Assembly (NCBI GenBank): GCA_002104985.1
Contig: MCGO01000167.1
Coordinates: 20,310 to 84,309, forward strand
Source of the DNA: Rhizoclosmatium globosum
Taxonomy: Eukaryota; Chytridiomycota; Chytridiomycetes; Chytridiales; Chytriomycetaceae
Direction of reading: 5' to 3'
Length of the DNA stretch: 64,000 nucleotides
Part shown: positions 43,771-54,720 of the stretch, piece by piece
How the letters are laid out: each line of letters begins with the position of its first letter
Numbering within the stretch: the stretch's first letter is position 1
The notes under the pieces: model-generated
What the model was told of the DNA's origin: nothing
The model's database searches: none
Seen by the model: only the letters and a program-made list of their open reading frames with translations
Position numbers and translations under genes: made by a program

Positions 43771-45625
43771 TCTCTCCAGCCCCACTTCCACCACAATCAT
43801 ACCGCAACGACGACGACTACCACAACGATCGTCGCCGCGTTTCTCCTAAACGAGACTATGCCGGCGTTGAGGATGGCGAACGGGATATCCGAGTTGACCA
43901 TCACCTTCGTGAAGACATTGAGATGCATGAGCGTCATAGGTAATGCCCTCTCCCTTTCTCTTGTCTCCTCCTCCTCTTCCTTTCAATTTCTCGCACGATG
44001 TGTGTACAACAATAGTCTTTGTTTTCCCGTGACTCTCGGTTGAAGAAATAACATGTGCAATAATTTGAAGAATGTCGTTTCTCTGTATGGATCCCATTTC
44101 CTGACGTTTATTGGCTGGGGATGGTCCTGAAGACGTATTCTTATATTTTCTTCCACTTTTCCCATCTTACCCCCCTGCCTTTCTATTGCTGTCAAACTCA
44201 CCCGTGTTCATTTGTACAGACCTCATGACAAGCAACACGATCTTCTAGACCATCGGTATGTACCCACGCACAACTTGATTGATGTGACTTCCTTCCTTCG
44301 ACGCATGATGTGTGTACAACTATCGTCCGACCCATGACGTTTGGTTGAAGAAAAACAGATGCTACATCAATTTTTTTGTGAAATCCATTCCTCTGTATGG
44401 AACCCATTTTCTGTGTTTATTGGCTGAAGATGGTCCCAATGTTTGGTTTCATATAATCTCTCCTCCAAACCTCCCCTCTTTCTTTTTCTCTAATGCTCTT
44501 TTGACTATAGCATCCGTGATGCCTCTCGATCTCCACGCCGTCGGCGCGATAATGATGTTGACGATCGCCAATCTCGTGATGACAGAAGACGCGATGACGA
44601 TGGCCGTGATCGTGGTCGGTCTCCACAAGACAGAAGACGAGAATCAAGAAAGGCAGACGATGACTTGGAACCGCCTGTTCCTTCTTCGACGCTTGGTGTC
44701 TTTGGGTTGAGCATTCTGACGCGTGAACGAGACTTGGAAACTCTTTTCCGTCCGTTTGGAAGATTGGAAAGTGTTGTGATTCTCACCGATAAGATTGTAG
44801 GTTTTGGGTAAAATTGTTTTTTACCTTTTTGTTGACGGTTTTATTCGCAGACTGGAAAGTCGAGAGGATATGGGTTTATCCAATATGATAATGTTGAAAG
44901 CGCCACCAAAGCGATTGCGGCCATGAACGGAACTGTTTATAATGAGCGTCAAATGCGTGTCGATTACACAAAGTCGACCAAGAGATCCGATGGAAAGCCG
45001 TGAGTTCATTTCATCTCAATTCATCTGAGTTCTAATCAATGAATGCAGTCACATGGTGAAAAGAGTTGAAAGAGACCGCTCTCCACGTGGCGGCAGCAGT
45101 AGCAGCTCAAGATACCCACCACCTGCTGCCCACTACCCTGGTTTTGTCCCACCTCCATACCCATATGCATACTACCCATACGCCCCACCATACGGTTACC
45201 CACCTATGACTAGTGGCAAGCCTGGAAAAGACGGCGAAATCACACCACCAGTGTTTACCCCACCCGCCATCCATTATGATCCCAGAAAACCAGCACCTCT
45301 CCCAGGTGCTGTCGGTGGGCCACCTGCTTTGCCACCAGGTTTTCCAGCTTACTACCCTCCACCCTTTGTATACGACCGCGGTGTCGTTCCACCAAGACGT
45401 GATGATCGATACCGTGGAGGTTCAAGTGGAAGACGCGAGAGGAGTCGAAGCCCAAGAGACAGGGACAGAGATGATCGTCGTCGTGGTGGTAGAAGTCGTA
45501 GTCCACTTGGTGGATACCGTGGTGGAAGTGGAGTCGGTGCTGGGGGTCGTGCTGAAGGTTCGTATCGTGGTGCTGGGGATGTATACAGAAGACGGGATGA
45601 ACGAGATGATCGCAGACGGGATTGA
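43771..45625 (+). CDS. TRA2: Transformer-2-like SR splicing factor (5' end unresolved)
   Basis: Exons 43771-43939, 44220-44255, 44511-44796, 44851-44999 and 45049-45625 join in phase. An Arg/Ser/Asp-rich N-terminal region (RRRVSPKRDYAG, ASRSPRRRRD) precedes one RRM with RNP2 LGVFGLSILTRERDLETLF and RNP1 KSRGYGFIQYDN. The LGVFGLS start and the RERDL spacing are characteristic of TRA2 proteins. The C-terminus is Pro/Tyr/Gly-rich (HYPGFVPPPYPYAYYPYAPP) and ends in a second RS/RD/RGG region. TRA2 binds GAA-rich exonic enhancers and activates splicing. Two introns around the tiny 36-nt exon are unusually long (280 and 255 nt) and share a duplicated block. In animals TRA2 regulates itself through a poison exon in this part of the gene. 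Confidence 0.8.
43997..44127 (+). repeat. Duplicated TRA2 intron block, copy 1
   Basis: This 131-nt block begins GATGTGTGTACAAC and ends GATGGTCC. It is repeated in the next intron. It contains AATAG at 44011-44015 after a pyrimidine-rich tract, two GAAGAA motifs (about 44042 and 44067) and CTCTGTATGG at 44081. Together these look like a cassette exon with acceptor, TRA2-type enhancers and donor. Confidence 0.7.
44307..44437 (+). repeat. Duplicated TRA2 intron block, copy 2
   Basis: The second 131-nt copy shares the start GATGTGTGTACAAC, GTTGAAGAAA, CTCTGTATGGA-CCCATTT and GTTTATTGGCTG with copy 1. The putative acceptor AG of copy 1 reads CTATCG here, so a cassette exon is less likely in this copy. 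The donor-like CTCTGTATGG is conserved. Confidence 0.7.
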
Positions 45626-45957
45626 TGATGGGACTTTGTGCTGTAATGATTATTATTTCTTGGAGTATGGGGTTTTGCGAATATATTGTTTTGAGCAGTC
45701 ATTCCGCTAGCTCTTTGATGTTTCGTGGTTGGATATTTAAATAAGATGATTTGGAATCATTAATGACGTCAGGAACAGATGTCCCACACTAACTTGGCTG
45801 ACAGTCGTCTGATACCAAAGTGAATCAGCTGTAACTTAAATCCATTCAGATGCTACACTGAATACATTATGCAATCCAGTTTTATTAGATATCGTGGCAA
45901 CTCCCAACATCCAAATACAGGCACCCCAGCACTCCAACCAGTAGAGAAAGAGTATTT
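45626..45957. other. Convergent 3' region between TRA2 and LYRM4
   Basis: About 330 nt of AT-rich 3' flank for two convergent genes. No ORF or RNA seen. Confidence 0.5.
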
Positions 45958-46266
45958 CTACTTGTTTCTGTAGACCGAGTACCCGAATCCCTTTGAAGCC
46001 TTCGCAGTCACTGGTTCCACCACCAATCGCTCCGACTGATACATTCCATCGATAGTACCCTGTCTCTTTGCCACTCCAAGCTCAGCCAGACCCTTCTGAA
46101 ACGCAGCAGCCAGGATCGAAGCATCAGTCTCTGATTTGAAATGTCTGAAAGCGTCAGTGGACCTGCGGACGACATAGTTTCTGAAGTTGTAGTTTGAAAA
46201 GAGGCGGGCGGATCGGAGGAGGTTGCGGTAAAGAGAGAGGGCCTCTGTGCGGGTCGGTGCAGACAT
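45958..46266 (-). CDS. LYRM4: ISD11/LYRM4, LYR-motif protein of the mitochondrial iron-sulfur cluster machinery
   Basis: A single-exon gene of 102 residues starting at the ATG at 46266 (MSAPTRTEAL). The N-terminus carries the LYR tripeptide in SLYRNLLRSARLFSNYNFR, followed by NYVVRRSTDAFRHFK. That sequence pattern is specific to ISD11, not to the other LYR proteins. ISD11 stabilises the cysteine desulfurase NFS1 and binds acyl carrier protein in the matrix. The size matches the family. Its start codon lies only 50 nt from that of the divergent neurochondrin-like gene, so both must share one compact promoter. Confidence 0.85.
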   Translation of the reverse strand: MSAPTRTEALSLYRNLLRSARLFSNYNFRNYVVRRSTDAFRHFKSETDASILAAAFQKGLAELGVAKRQGTIDGMYQSERLVVEPVTAKASKGFGYSVYRNK

Positions 46267-46316
46267 TGTTGGTTTGGGAAGTGTTGGTTTTTGGATAAGG
46301 TTTCTCTGAAGGAAAG

Positions 46317-48393
46317 ATGGATGAAAAGCAGCAACACCAACACCAACACCAACAACAACACACACTTCTGATCAACTGCGAAACAGTTCTCCGGCGCAAA
46401 AGAAGCAGCGCCGAAGAACGAGTCGCGGCATTGACAGTTGCGAACCGGGTCGTTGTTCGGACACTCTCGTCCTTGTCTGATTCGAACAATGCGCAGTTCC
46501 AGTTCCAGTTCCAGTTGTCGCGTGTTCTCGCAACTCTCTTTGAAACTGTCTTTGGAAGAAATGCCGTGTTTGTCAGGCGGATGCTTCAGACGGATGGCCT
46601 GGTGGGTCTGGCGCTGTCCCTGGCGAGATGCTGTGTTGGCTGCTGGCGGCTCTCGATGCCGAACAACAACAACAACTCGACAATGTCTGGGCGGCTCTCT
46701 GTATTCACACTCAATCTTTGGCTCGCATTCTGAACGAGAGGTGACACTTCTGACAATCTGTTGTGACAGGAAAGCTGACGAATTGTCTCCCAATAGCTCT
46801 GATCCCGAAGTCTGCTTCCAAATCATGGACATATTCACACAACTCCTGAGTAACGAGCGAGGAGTTGTTTCCCTGATCGAAAATCAAGTTCTTGCCTCAA
46901 TAGTCGCTTCAATCACAAAGGCCGAGACTTGCCAAAAGCGAAGGAAGCCTGATGACCCAGCTATACCATTCACGCCAAACGAACCAATTACTCTCATCAA
47001 CCATCTTATATCTTCAATCGATGTTATTTTGAATTCATCGACCATCCCATCAACCAAGATAGAAGAATCGCTCATCCACCTTCTCACAAGCCTCGTCTCC
47101 CTCTTTGAAACAATAGAAATGCCTCTCAAGGCCGAAATACCACCTCTCATCATCCCTCTCCTCCACATGATTCCATCCCCACCTCCACTTCCACACCTAC
47201 TCGAAACAATCTGTCACCTCCTCCAAAACAAACTCCCCCAAACAACCCAAACTTCTCTTTTAATGCTTGCATCAACAGCATTCCATGTCCTCGGCCGACA
47301 TTCCTCTTTCAACTGTCACCCAACCAGAAGACTACAAACGCGCAACCCTCCTCATCCATTTAACATGCACGGACCTCCGTGTCCTTCTTGACACGAATAA
47401 TCCATCGAATTCTGTCACTGTATCCCACATCACATTCATCACAGACGCATTGACAGCAATCGTTCAAACTGAGTCCCTCGATTTCCCAAGCGACCTCTTG
47501 ATTTCCGTCCATCATGCGCTTGCAGAGACGTTTGTCGCTGTTCTCGCGCATCTTGTTGATTTGTATGAGGGTTGGAGGGAGGCTGGGTCGAGTGGTGTGT
47601 TTGGAGAAGACAAAGAAGGTGGTGGGGGCGTTGTGAGGGCTGCAGTGGAGGGGTTGGGGGTTTGGCTTGCGGAAGATACAGAGGCCAGTTCGATTGCAGA
47701 GGTGAAAGCCGGGTTGGGTGTTCTTGTGCATTGTGCGAAAAGTGGGAATGGGTGTGAGGATCTTGGGGGTGTGTTTATGAATGTGACGGGGGCCGGGGAT
47801 GAATGTGTGGAACGGTTTTGGAGTGTGGAGGTGGGGATTTGGTGGCGGGGTGGGTTTTGTATGGGAGTGGCGAAGAGAGGAGGGTTGGTGTTTGTTGTGT
47901 TTTGAATCTTGTTGTTTCGGGGATTGGTGTGGGGAGACTTGTTGAGGGTGGGAATGTGCGGGATGTTTCGACCCGGTTGTTGGAGTGTCTTGTGAAGGAT
48001 GGGGCTGATTTGCGGGTAAAGGTGACAGAGAATGTGGTTGTTCATGTAATGAACGCGTGTTGCCTAGCGCTGTTTGTGGTGCGCGACTGTGTTGACTTAT
48101 CCGAGGGCTTACGGAATGAGGTCGTCGCATGTTCTGTTCAGGCATTGTATCATACTCGAAGCTTAACCAGTAGTTGGGAGGACGTGAAGGAACTCTGGTT
48201 CTTGAGCGTGAATGCTTTATCAGAAATTGTTGCTCGTGGAAAAGATGTTCGAGCGCTGCTGGGACGAATTGATGAGTTTATTGGGTTAGTGAAAGCTTGT
48301 GGTGAAATTGCAGAACAAGCAGGTGACTTTGATGAAGCACAGTTTGACCGAGAGAGTGTTTTAGGCTTCTTGAAAGCATTCACGAGTCAATAA
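46317..48393 (+). CDS. Neurochondrin-like helical-repeat protein (frame-disrupted)
   Basis: The gene starts at 46317 with a Gln/His-rich N-terminus. Coding sense then runs through ARM/HEAT-type helices: GEMLCWLLAALDAEQQQQ, IMDIFTQLLSNERGVVSLIE, LISSIDVILN and LLMLASTAFHVLGRHSSF. An EDYKRATLLIHLTCTDLRVL segment follows, and the protein ends DRESVLGFLKAFTSQ. The TLLIHLTCTDLRVL motif and overall order fit neurochondrin, a cytosolic scaffold known mostly from animals with fungal relatives. One short intron is visible (GTGACAC...GACAG near 46740-46769). The frame changes near 46625, 47280 and 47830 without splice signals. The family call is moderate. Confidence 0.45.
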
Positions 48394-48443
48394 AGATATA
48401 AGTTCTACATTTTCGGACCTCTTACAACTAGAACAAACAGTGA

Positions 48444-49543
48444 ATGCGAAAAAGAAGAGTGTACTCAAGTGGCAGTGAAAGGGGCACCAAGAAAGTGCTT
48501 GTTCAGGTAAGTAACGGCAATCGAGTGAATAGAAAGCGAGTGACAGTCACTGATGATTGATGCAGGTGTCCAATTCGCCAAACAACGGCCCAATCCTTCT
48601 TCTTCCTTCGGTCTTCTTCTGCAGTTGCCCCGCCGCTTCAAACATGTTCAAATCAGATGGTTCACGCTCGCTTTGCCGCCATTTGAAGGCGATGCAGAAT
48701 CAGGACGAGAGGGACAAGATCCCACTTCCACTGCCACTGCCACCCTCAACTGAGGAATTCAACGACAATCAAATAACAAAAGAACCCGAAATTGATGACT
48801 CAGACGCTGTTGCTCAACCGGTCGATCCGTTACCTGAGCTTGACCAACCTCAACAACCACAAACACAACCAACCCAAAAAATACACTTCCCACAAACTCA
48901 ATCTGCATTCAAAGTATCGACAATCAGCAACACTCCTGTATTCAGTAAATCACTTCTCGAATCATTCGGCCTCCCCGTCCCCACAATCAAGAAGGAGAAA
49001 CGATTCACTCCATCTGTCACATCTTCAGCTTTCATCATCAGTCAAAAATCCCCAAATAGATTCTCAAAACCAGCAAGTCCTTTCAAGACAGCCGCGAAGC
49101 TGAAATCTGATGCAACTGGTTCTGATTCTCCGCTTCAATCACAAATAAACGCGTCCCCTGTCCCAAAACCACCTAAATTCAAGCTTAATACACCGCGTGC
49201 AAATGATAACGCGTTTAGTGACGATCATCCTACATCCTCGCGAAAAATAACTGCATCCTCATTCTCACTCTCCCAACTCTCCTCTTCCTACAAGAAACGG
49301 AAAAACGATTCTGATTCGGGACGTAAATCTCTTGGCGCAAATGCTTTCGTGATTCCTTCCGCATCCAAGGGTGGTGGATGGGATATTGATGAGTTTGAGC
49401 ATGATGGTTTTGAGAATGGAGATGTGTTGTTGTCGGCGTCCCAGGAATTAGAGGGACAGGATCAAACAGAGGAGTGGGTAGATATTACGGATGACGGTGG
49501 CGTTGAGTTTATGAGGATTGTGACGGAAGGGTTGGTTTCTTGA
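48444..49543 (+). CDS. SWIM-type zinc-finger protein with a disordered tail
   Basis: Exons 48444-48506 and 48566-49543 join in phase 0 (GTAAGT...TGCAG) to 346 residues. The first exon is basic (MRKRRVYSSGSERGTKK). Across the junction the pattern CSCP, about 15 residues, then LCRHLKAM forms a SWIM-type CxCx(n)CxH zinc finger. It is preceded by the hydrophobic strand LLLPSVFFCSCP. The remaining 280 residues are Ser/Pro/Gln-rich and disordered, with repeated small motifs (SAFKVSTISN, SSAFIISQ, NAFVIPS) and an acidic C-terminus (EEWVDITDDGGVEFM). SWIM fingers occur in nuclear DNA-repair and chromatin proteins such as SWS1/ZSWIM7 and in MULE transposases. Which group this belongs to is not clear. 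Confidence 0.5.
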
Positions 49544-49973
49544 GGCACATTGCTTTATTAGCTAAATAAATAAATAAAGTATATTCAAGTATGTACGAGC
49601 AATTTGGCCTTCCTTGTTTGCATTTCCGGTGCAGTGTGAAGTTTTAATCCCGCTTCGGAGCAATAACTTTAATTTCACGAGTTTAGGGATTTATAGTCAC
49701 GAGGAATCTTGAAGTACCATCTGGCCCAGAGAGTAATATGTTTTACACAAAATTCAATCTAATTTTTTTGCGTTGTGAAGCACTTGTTCTTGGTTGGAAG
49801 TGAAAAGACCTCTGCCGCTTGCATGAGAGTCAGTAACAGTATCAGCCCGTTGCAAAAACTCCATTTTTGTAATGATTTTTGAAGGCTTTATTTATAGACT
49901 AACAGCAGGATATTATGAATCCCGCCACAAAAATCCTCCTCTTTTGGCTGGTTTCGCGACCTAAATCGAACAC
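49544..49973. other. Intergenic region
   Basis: About 430 nt, AT-rich, convergent 3' flanks. No gene seen. Confidence 0.5.
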
Positions 49974-52159
49974 TCATTGCATCGAATCTAAGCTATTTTC
50001 TGTGATTGAATCTCCATCCTCATTCATCCAGTGAATTGACAAATGATCCACAAGTTTGTTCAAGTAGGACTCAAACTTTTTGATTGCTTTTGAAGTATTG
50101 AACGATTTGTTAGATGGTAACAAATACTCCAAAAGTAAGCGAGCGTTCTTGAAGTCTGCTTCTTTTCCATTACCTTGAACCTCTTGGAGAAGCATGAAAA
50201 AGCACCGCAGGGGCAACTGGGGACAAAGCTTTTCTGCGACATTTTGAAGTCTGTTCATCATAACTTGGTTCCATCGAGAATAAGTATTCATGTCTTGAAA
50301 TCCAGTCGTGTAATTCATCCCCTTCGACTCAAAGTACTCTTCCATGATAACATCGCCTTCTGAAACAGCCATGACACGTTTTTGATTGTAAAAGCGAGCA
50401 AATGTTTCGAGGCATTTGGATTCATTGTATTCCTCGGCGATTGCAGTTAATTCATTATTCGCTTCCTCTTTTAATACATCAAGGCCGCGGAAACAATAGC
50501 TTGGTTCAGAGTAATCGATGACGTTGAATGCCTCCCATAAATCCCACCGAACAAGACACAGAGCAGTTGTATCAAAGTCCGCTAACAATGGCCATTCTTG
50601 TAATCCCTCGAAGTGATCAATATGATAATTCATGTCTGCAGCGTATCGGTCAGGTACGTCCTGAAGAAGTGCTGGTTTGCAGTTGATGATGATATGGCGA
50701 TAAATTGAAGCCTTGCGAGCAGTCATAATTGTATTCCAGGTTTCCCAGGATGCTTTAGCTGCTACTTCATCCCAACTGTCAGTTTTAATATCAAAAAACT
50801 GTCTGTTGCGACTGAACCACTCCCGTTGCACCCAATGTTTTGATCTTGAAAACAGGAGAAAATGTTATGCTTGGAAATTGAATAATAACCTTATGAATTC
50901 GTTCGACGATGAGTTTTTCTTTCACCATTTCTTCGTACTCAATTACGGAGGTGTCTCGATCCACAAACTTTAAGATGACTTCACTCATGCTTAAGGGGGA
51001 GTTTTTAATCTCAGCAAGTTCTGCTCTAAGTGAGGCAGCCGTCGTAACAAGTCTTTTTCAGCATTACAGAATCGTTCATAGGGATCACAAACAACATCCT
51101 TGATCTCTTTCAAATACGGCGAGGAGTCAAAAGTGGGGAATACATCGTTCCAAGCATAGTCTTTCAGAATATCGAATGCCAGAATGTGAAACTTTGAGTA
51201 GTAGGCTCTTTCTTCAGCAGTATAGCGGAAACAACGACTGCCAATCAAAGTATCGACATTCATATAGTTACTCCATTGCTCAGGAATTCCTTCCATAGCT
51301 TCAGCGTGAAGAAGGAGGTACCATCAATGATAGTCGCAATTACTCGAATGGCTTTTTATATTGGGACCCAAAGTCCGAAGCACATTCGTAAATACTCGAT
51401 TTGTCAGAGGGTTGCAACGTTACAGACACGATGGAATTCACTGCAGCATTCCAATATTTCTTCTGTAATTGGTGGATCCATGGTAGCAAATCTGAATGGG
51501 AATAAGAAATGATACAGCTTAATAGGACGAAAACGGTACCTATCAATGATATCCCTCTTTCTTTGAATTCGAACTACTTCCAACTGAAACCGACGATCAG
51601 ATTCGGATATGTTTTTGGGATTCTTTCATCTCTTATCCAGTCACGAAACTCATCTCCTACAATTGCGGGTTCAAGTTTCGTCTTTTCTTCATACACTTTG
51701 AGCACAAGCGTTGAAGAGTTTGCCAGTCCACTTGTTTTGACTTTGTTGGGCAAAATGCACACCAACCTATCGCAACGGCATTAGACGCTGGCACGAGGAT
51801 ACATAGATAACTTTAACGTACTCGAGAAATAAGGGCCAAAACTTTTTGGCAGTGACGAGTTGTGACATCGATTGAGGAATTGGTGGAAGTTCCGATGATT
51901 GATACAGGACTGTCCAGATACTGCGATCAAGGTTGGCATCAGCATTTACTCGAAGCATTTAGTATGAACTGTTACCGAGACTCTGCCGTTGTCAGGGAAG
52001 CAAGACGACGGTTTACGCAGCCTAAGTTGAGGATATCGACTGGCTTCAAAACAGACACACTTCATCAAACAACTCTGTTGGAAGTCCACAGATCCCAGGC
52101 CCTTCGATTTCGTTCGTGTTGGAGGCGGCGATAACACGTTTTGACTTTCGAGGAGGCAT
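49974..52159 (-). pseudogene. F-box/zinc-knuckle/CaaX family, copy 3 (decayed)
   Basis: The order of family landmarks is complete: MPPRKSKRV start at 52159, F-box CGLPTELFDEVCLF, SIWTVLYQSSELPPIPQS, a C4 knuckle (AFCPTKSKQVDW, RLCSKC), MDPPITEEILECCSEF, AEAMEGIPEQWSNYMN, EWPLLADFDTTALCLV and a C-terminal open stretch from 50831 to 49974. The reading frame is broken at least four times: in a T run after VCLF (about 52047), at the GTTGG-TGTGCA junction before the knuckle, near 51580-51620, and near 51415. An in-frame TGA falls at 51324-51326 within the conserved WYLxLHxxAMEG segment. The CaaX box is not visible: the frame ends SLDSMQ. Last-exon integrity suggests recent decay or heavy local sequencing error. 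Confidence 0.65.
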
Positions 52160-52246
52160 TTTGAAGAGTAAAAATCGGACATGAAGTTTAATGAAATTGA
52201 AACAGTATAACATTGTATTGCTAATCATATTGTTACGTTCATATGC

Positions 52247-54467
52247 TCACATCACTGAACATCCTGGACCAGGTTCGTCCACTTTCATAACCACTCCAAT
52301 CATCACTATCATAGTTTGGGAAATAATCATCAACAACTTGATTCAGGTAGCTTCCAAACTTTCTGATTGCTTCCTTAGCATTGAATTCCGCGTTGGTCGG
52401 CAGAAGATATTCCAACAAGGACCTTGCGTTTTCAAAATTCTTGGCATCTCCTTCCCCACGTATTTCTTTTGATATGAGAGTATGACATTGAAATCGCGCT
52501 CGCTGTTTGTGAACCGGATCCATCTCCTCAAAAAACAGCCATTACTCTTGACGAACAGTTAATTTCCAGTTTTGCATCTCTGCATCACTGAAATCATAAA
52601 AGCCTGTCGTAAAGTCCTTTCCAATGGACGAAAAGTACTTTTCTTCTACTACATCGTCATTGCAGGCGCCCATAAGACACGCTTGATTGAAAAACCCGGA
52701 GCAAGCTTCAAACAATTTTGTTTCATCATATTCATCTGGAGCGGCTGAAATTTCTTTAACAGCTTGAAGTGCCAAGTCAGATGCATTACGGAAGCGATAG
52801 CTTCTTGGTAGATACGAAGGCAACCAGATACCGATAAATCTTCACGCACAATACAAACAGCTCTGATGTCCAAGTCAGCAAGAAGAAGCTGTTGAGGTGA
52901 ATTCTCATAGAGAATCATTCTTCATTCAATCCTCCATAAAAACGATCAGGTTCATTTTGAAGCAGCTCTGGGTTGCATTTCGTGACGATATGCCGAAATA
53001 CAGAAGCTTGACGTGCCGTCATAGTTCGCATCCATTCGTCCCACGACTGTTTGGTTGCTTCTTGATCCCAGCCCAAAAGTTTATAGTCAAAAAAAATGAG
53101 TATTTCGTTTGAACCACTCAGTAGCGCCAAGCTTCGTGAATTTTGAATTCTGGAGTAAAACAATTGTTGCATCCGGCATAATGGCATTCAATCTGTCACT
53201 ACGGACTGTTCTCTCGACGAATTCCTCATAATCTGTAACTGACGCAGTTTTTACTCTGGGAATTTCGTCACTAAACTGCTCATGAATGAAACAGATCCTT
53301 TCAATGTGACAAGAGTAGGCTCCAAATGGGGGAAACGAGTCAACAAGTCGTTTTCAGCCTCATAAACCGCTCATAAGGAGCACGAACAATCTTTCTAATA
53401 TCCTCCAAATATGGAGTAGAGTTTGAAGGCAGGGAAAGACTCGTTCCACGCGTAAATCTTTGAGAAAGACCAAGATCAATCGCTGGAACCTTGCATAGTA
53501 CATCCGTTCATCGTCGGAAAAGCGAGTGGAACAATTACAAATCAAAGTATGTCCGTTCATATAATTGCTCCATACTTTCGGGAACACCGTCCATAGCTTC
53601 AGCATGAAGTTGAAGATACCACTCTTTCTGGGATTTCGAAACCCGACTAGCCTTAATATCATCAGCCGCCGAGCGAACAAGATTTGAGAATATTCGATTG
53701 GTAAGCGGTGTGGCGATTTTCGCTAGCACGCTCAAAGGCGTTTGCATTCCACCAAGATGGATTCTGTGATGGCTGGGTTGATTGCAGCAAACCTGGTTTC
53801 TTTGTAAGTCCAACAGGACACACCCGTAAAAGACCATACCTGCTGATAATATCCGTCGCCTTTGAGCACGGATTCCAGCCAAATGAGCCCTCCGATCAGC
53901 CTCGGACATGGATCCAGCCTTCCTCATCCGTTCCGCCCACCAAGTCAAACTCTTCGCCTGGGACAATTGATGGCACGTACTTGACTTTGCTGATGCATTT
54001 TGAGCAGACGCGCTGAATCGTGCGCCAGTTGACTTGTTTTGACTTGTTGGGCAGTATGCCGCAGCCAACCTTGAAACAGGTGGTCAGCGATCAACTTAAT
54101 GGGCGATTTAGAGTGTGTTGTCTTACTCTGGAGGCGACGGTCAGGAGGGACCTTGGTTGTGATGAGGTGTGACGCAGCGTCGGGGATTGGTGGATATCCC
54201 ATTGATTGATACAACACTGTCCAGATACTGAACGAGGTCGATCAGCATTAATATACTTGATAATACACTTTGTCCTCACCGAGAATCTGAAGTAGTGAGC
54301 GAAGCAAGCCGTTTGTTCGCACAACCCAAATTGAGGACATCCACTGATCTCAGGTATACACAGATTTCGTCAAATAGTTCCGTGGGAAGTCCGCAGATTC
54401 CAGGGCCAGGGCTGGAAGCGCCTTTGGGGACTTGCGCAGCAGCGGCCTTCTTCTTTCGGGGTGCCAT
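52247..54467 (-). pseudogene. F-box/zinc-knuckle/CaaX family, copy 4 (decayed)
   Basis: The copy starts at 54467 (MAPRKKKAAAAQVPKG) with an intact F-box exon (CGLPTELFDEICVYLRSVDV, LGCANKRLASLTT). SIWTVLYQSMGYPPIPDAAS, a knuckle (VGCGILPNKSKQVNW, RVCSKC), the AERMRKAGSMSEADRRAHLA segment and many later family motifs follow (WSNYMNG, LPRSYRFRNASDLALQ, GKDFTTGFYDFSD). Frame changes separate most of these blocks (near 53960, 53700, 53550, 53170, 52900 and 52500). The annotated last ORF ends RMFSDVSI, but the next frame over reads DEPGPGCSVM and stops at 52247. That restores a CaaX box matching copies 1 and 2 in place. Copies 3 and 4 lie head to tail on the minus strand, about 90 nt apart. Confidence 0.65.
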
Positions 54468-54720
54468 TGAGAGATAATTATGACGACGAATGAAGAATCA
54501 ATCCAATATCGAGATTATAACAAAATACGAAGACGTGAAAGTAAAAACATCAAAGAGCACACTGTAACCTGCAGGCAACCAACGAATAACCCCACTCAAG
54601 CACTCTTCCAAGCGCTCCACATTGGCGACGGCAGCAACACTTCCACAGATTCCAACACCCATTTCAGGGAACCAACTCCTGCTCCACCGACCAATGCAGC
54701 GTCAACGGGAATAGGCAGTA

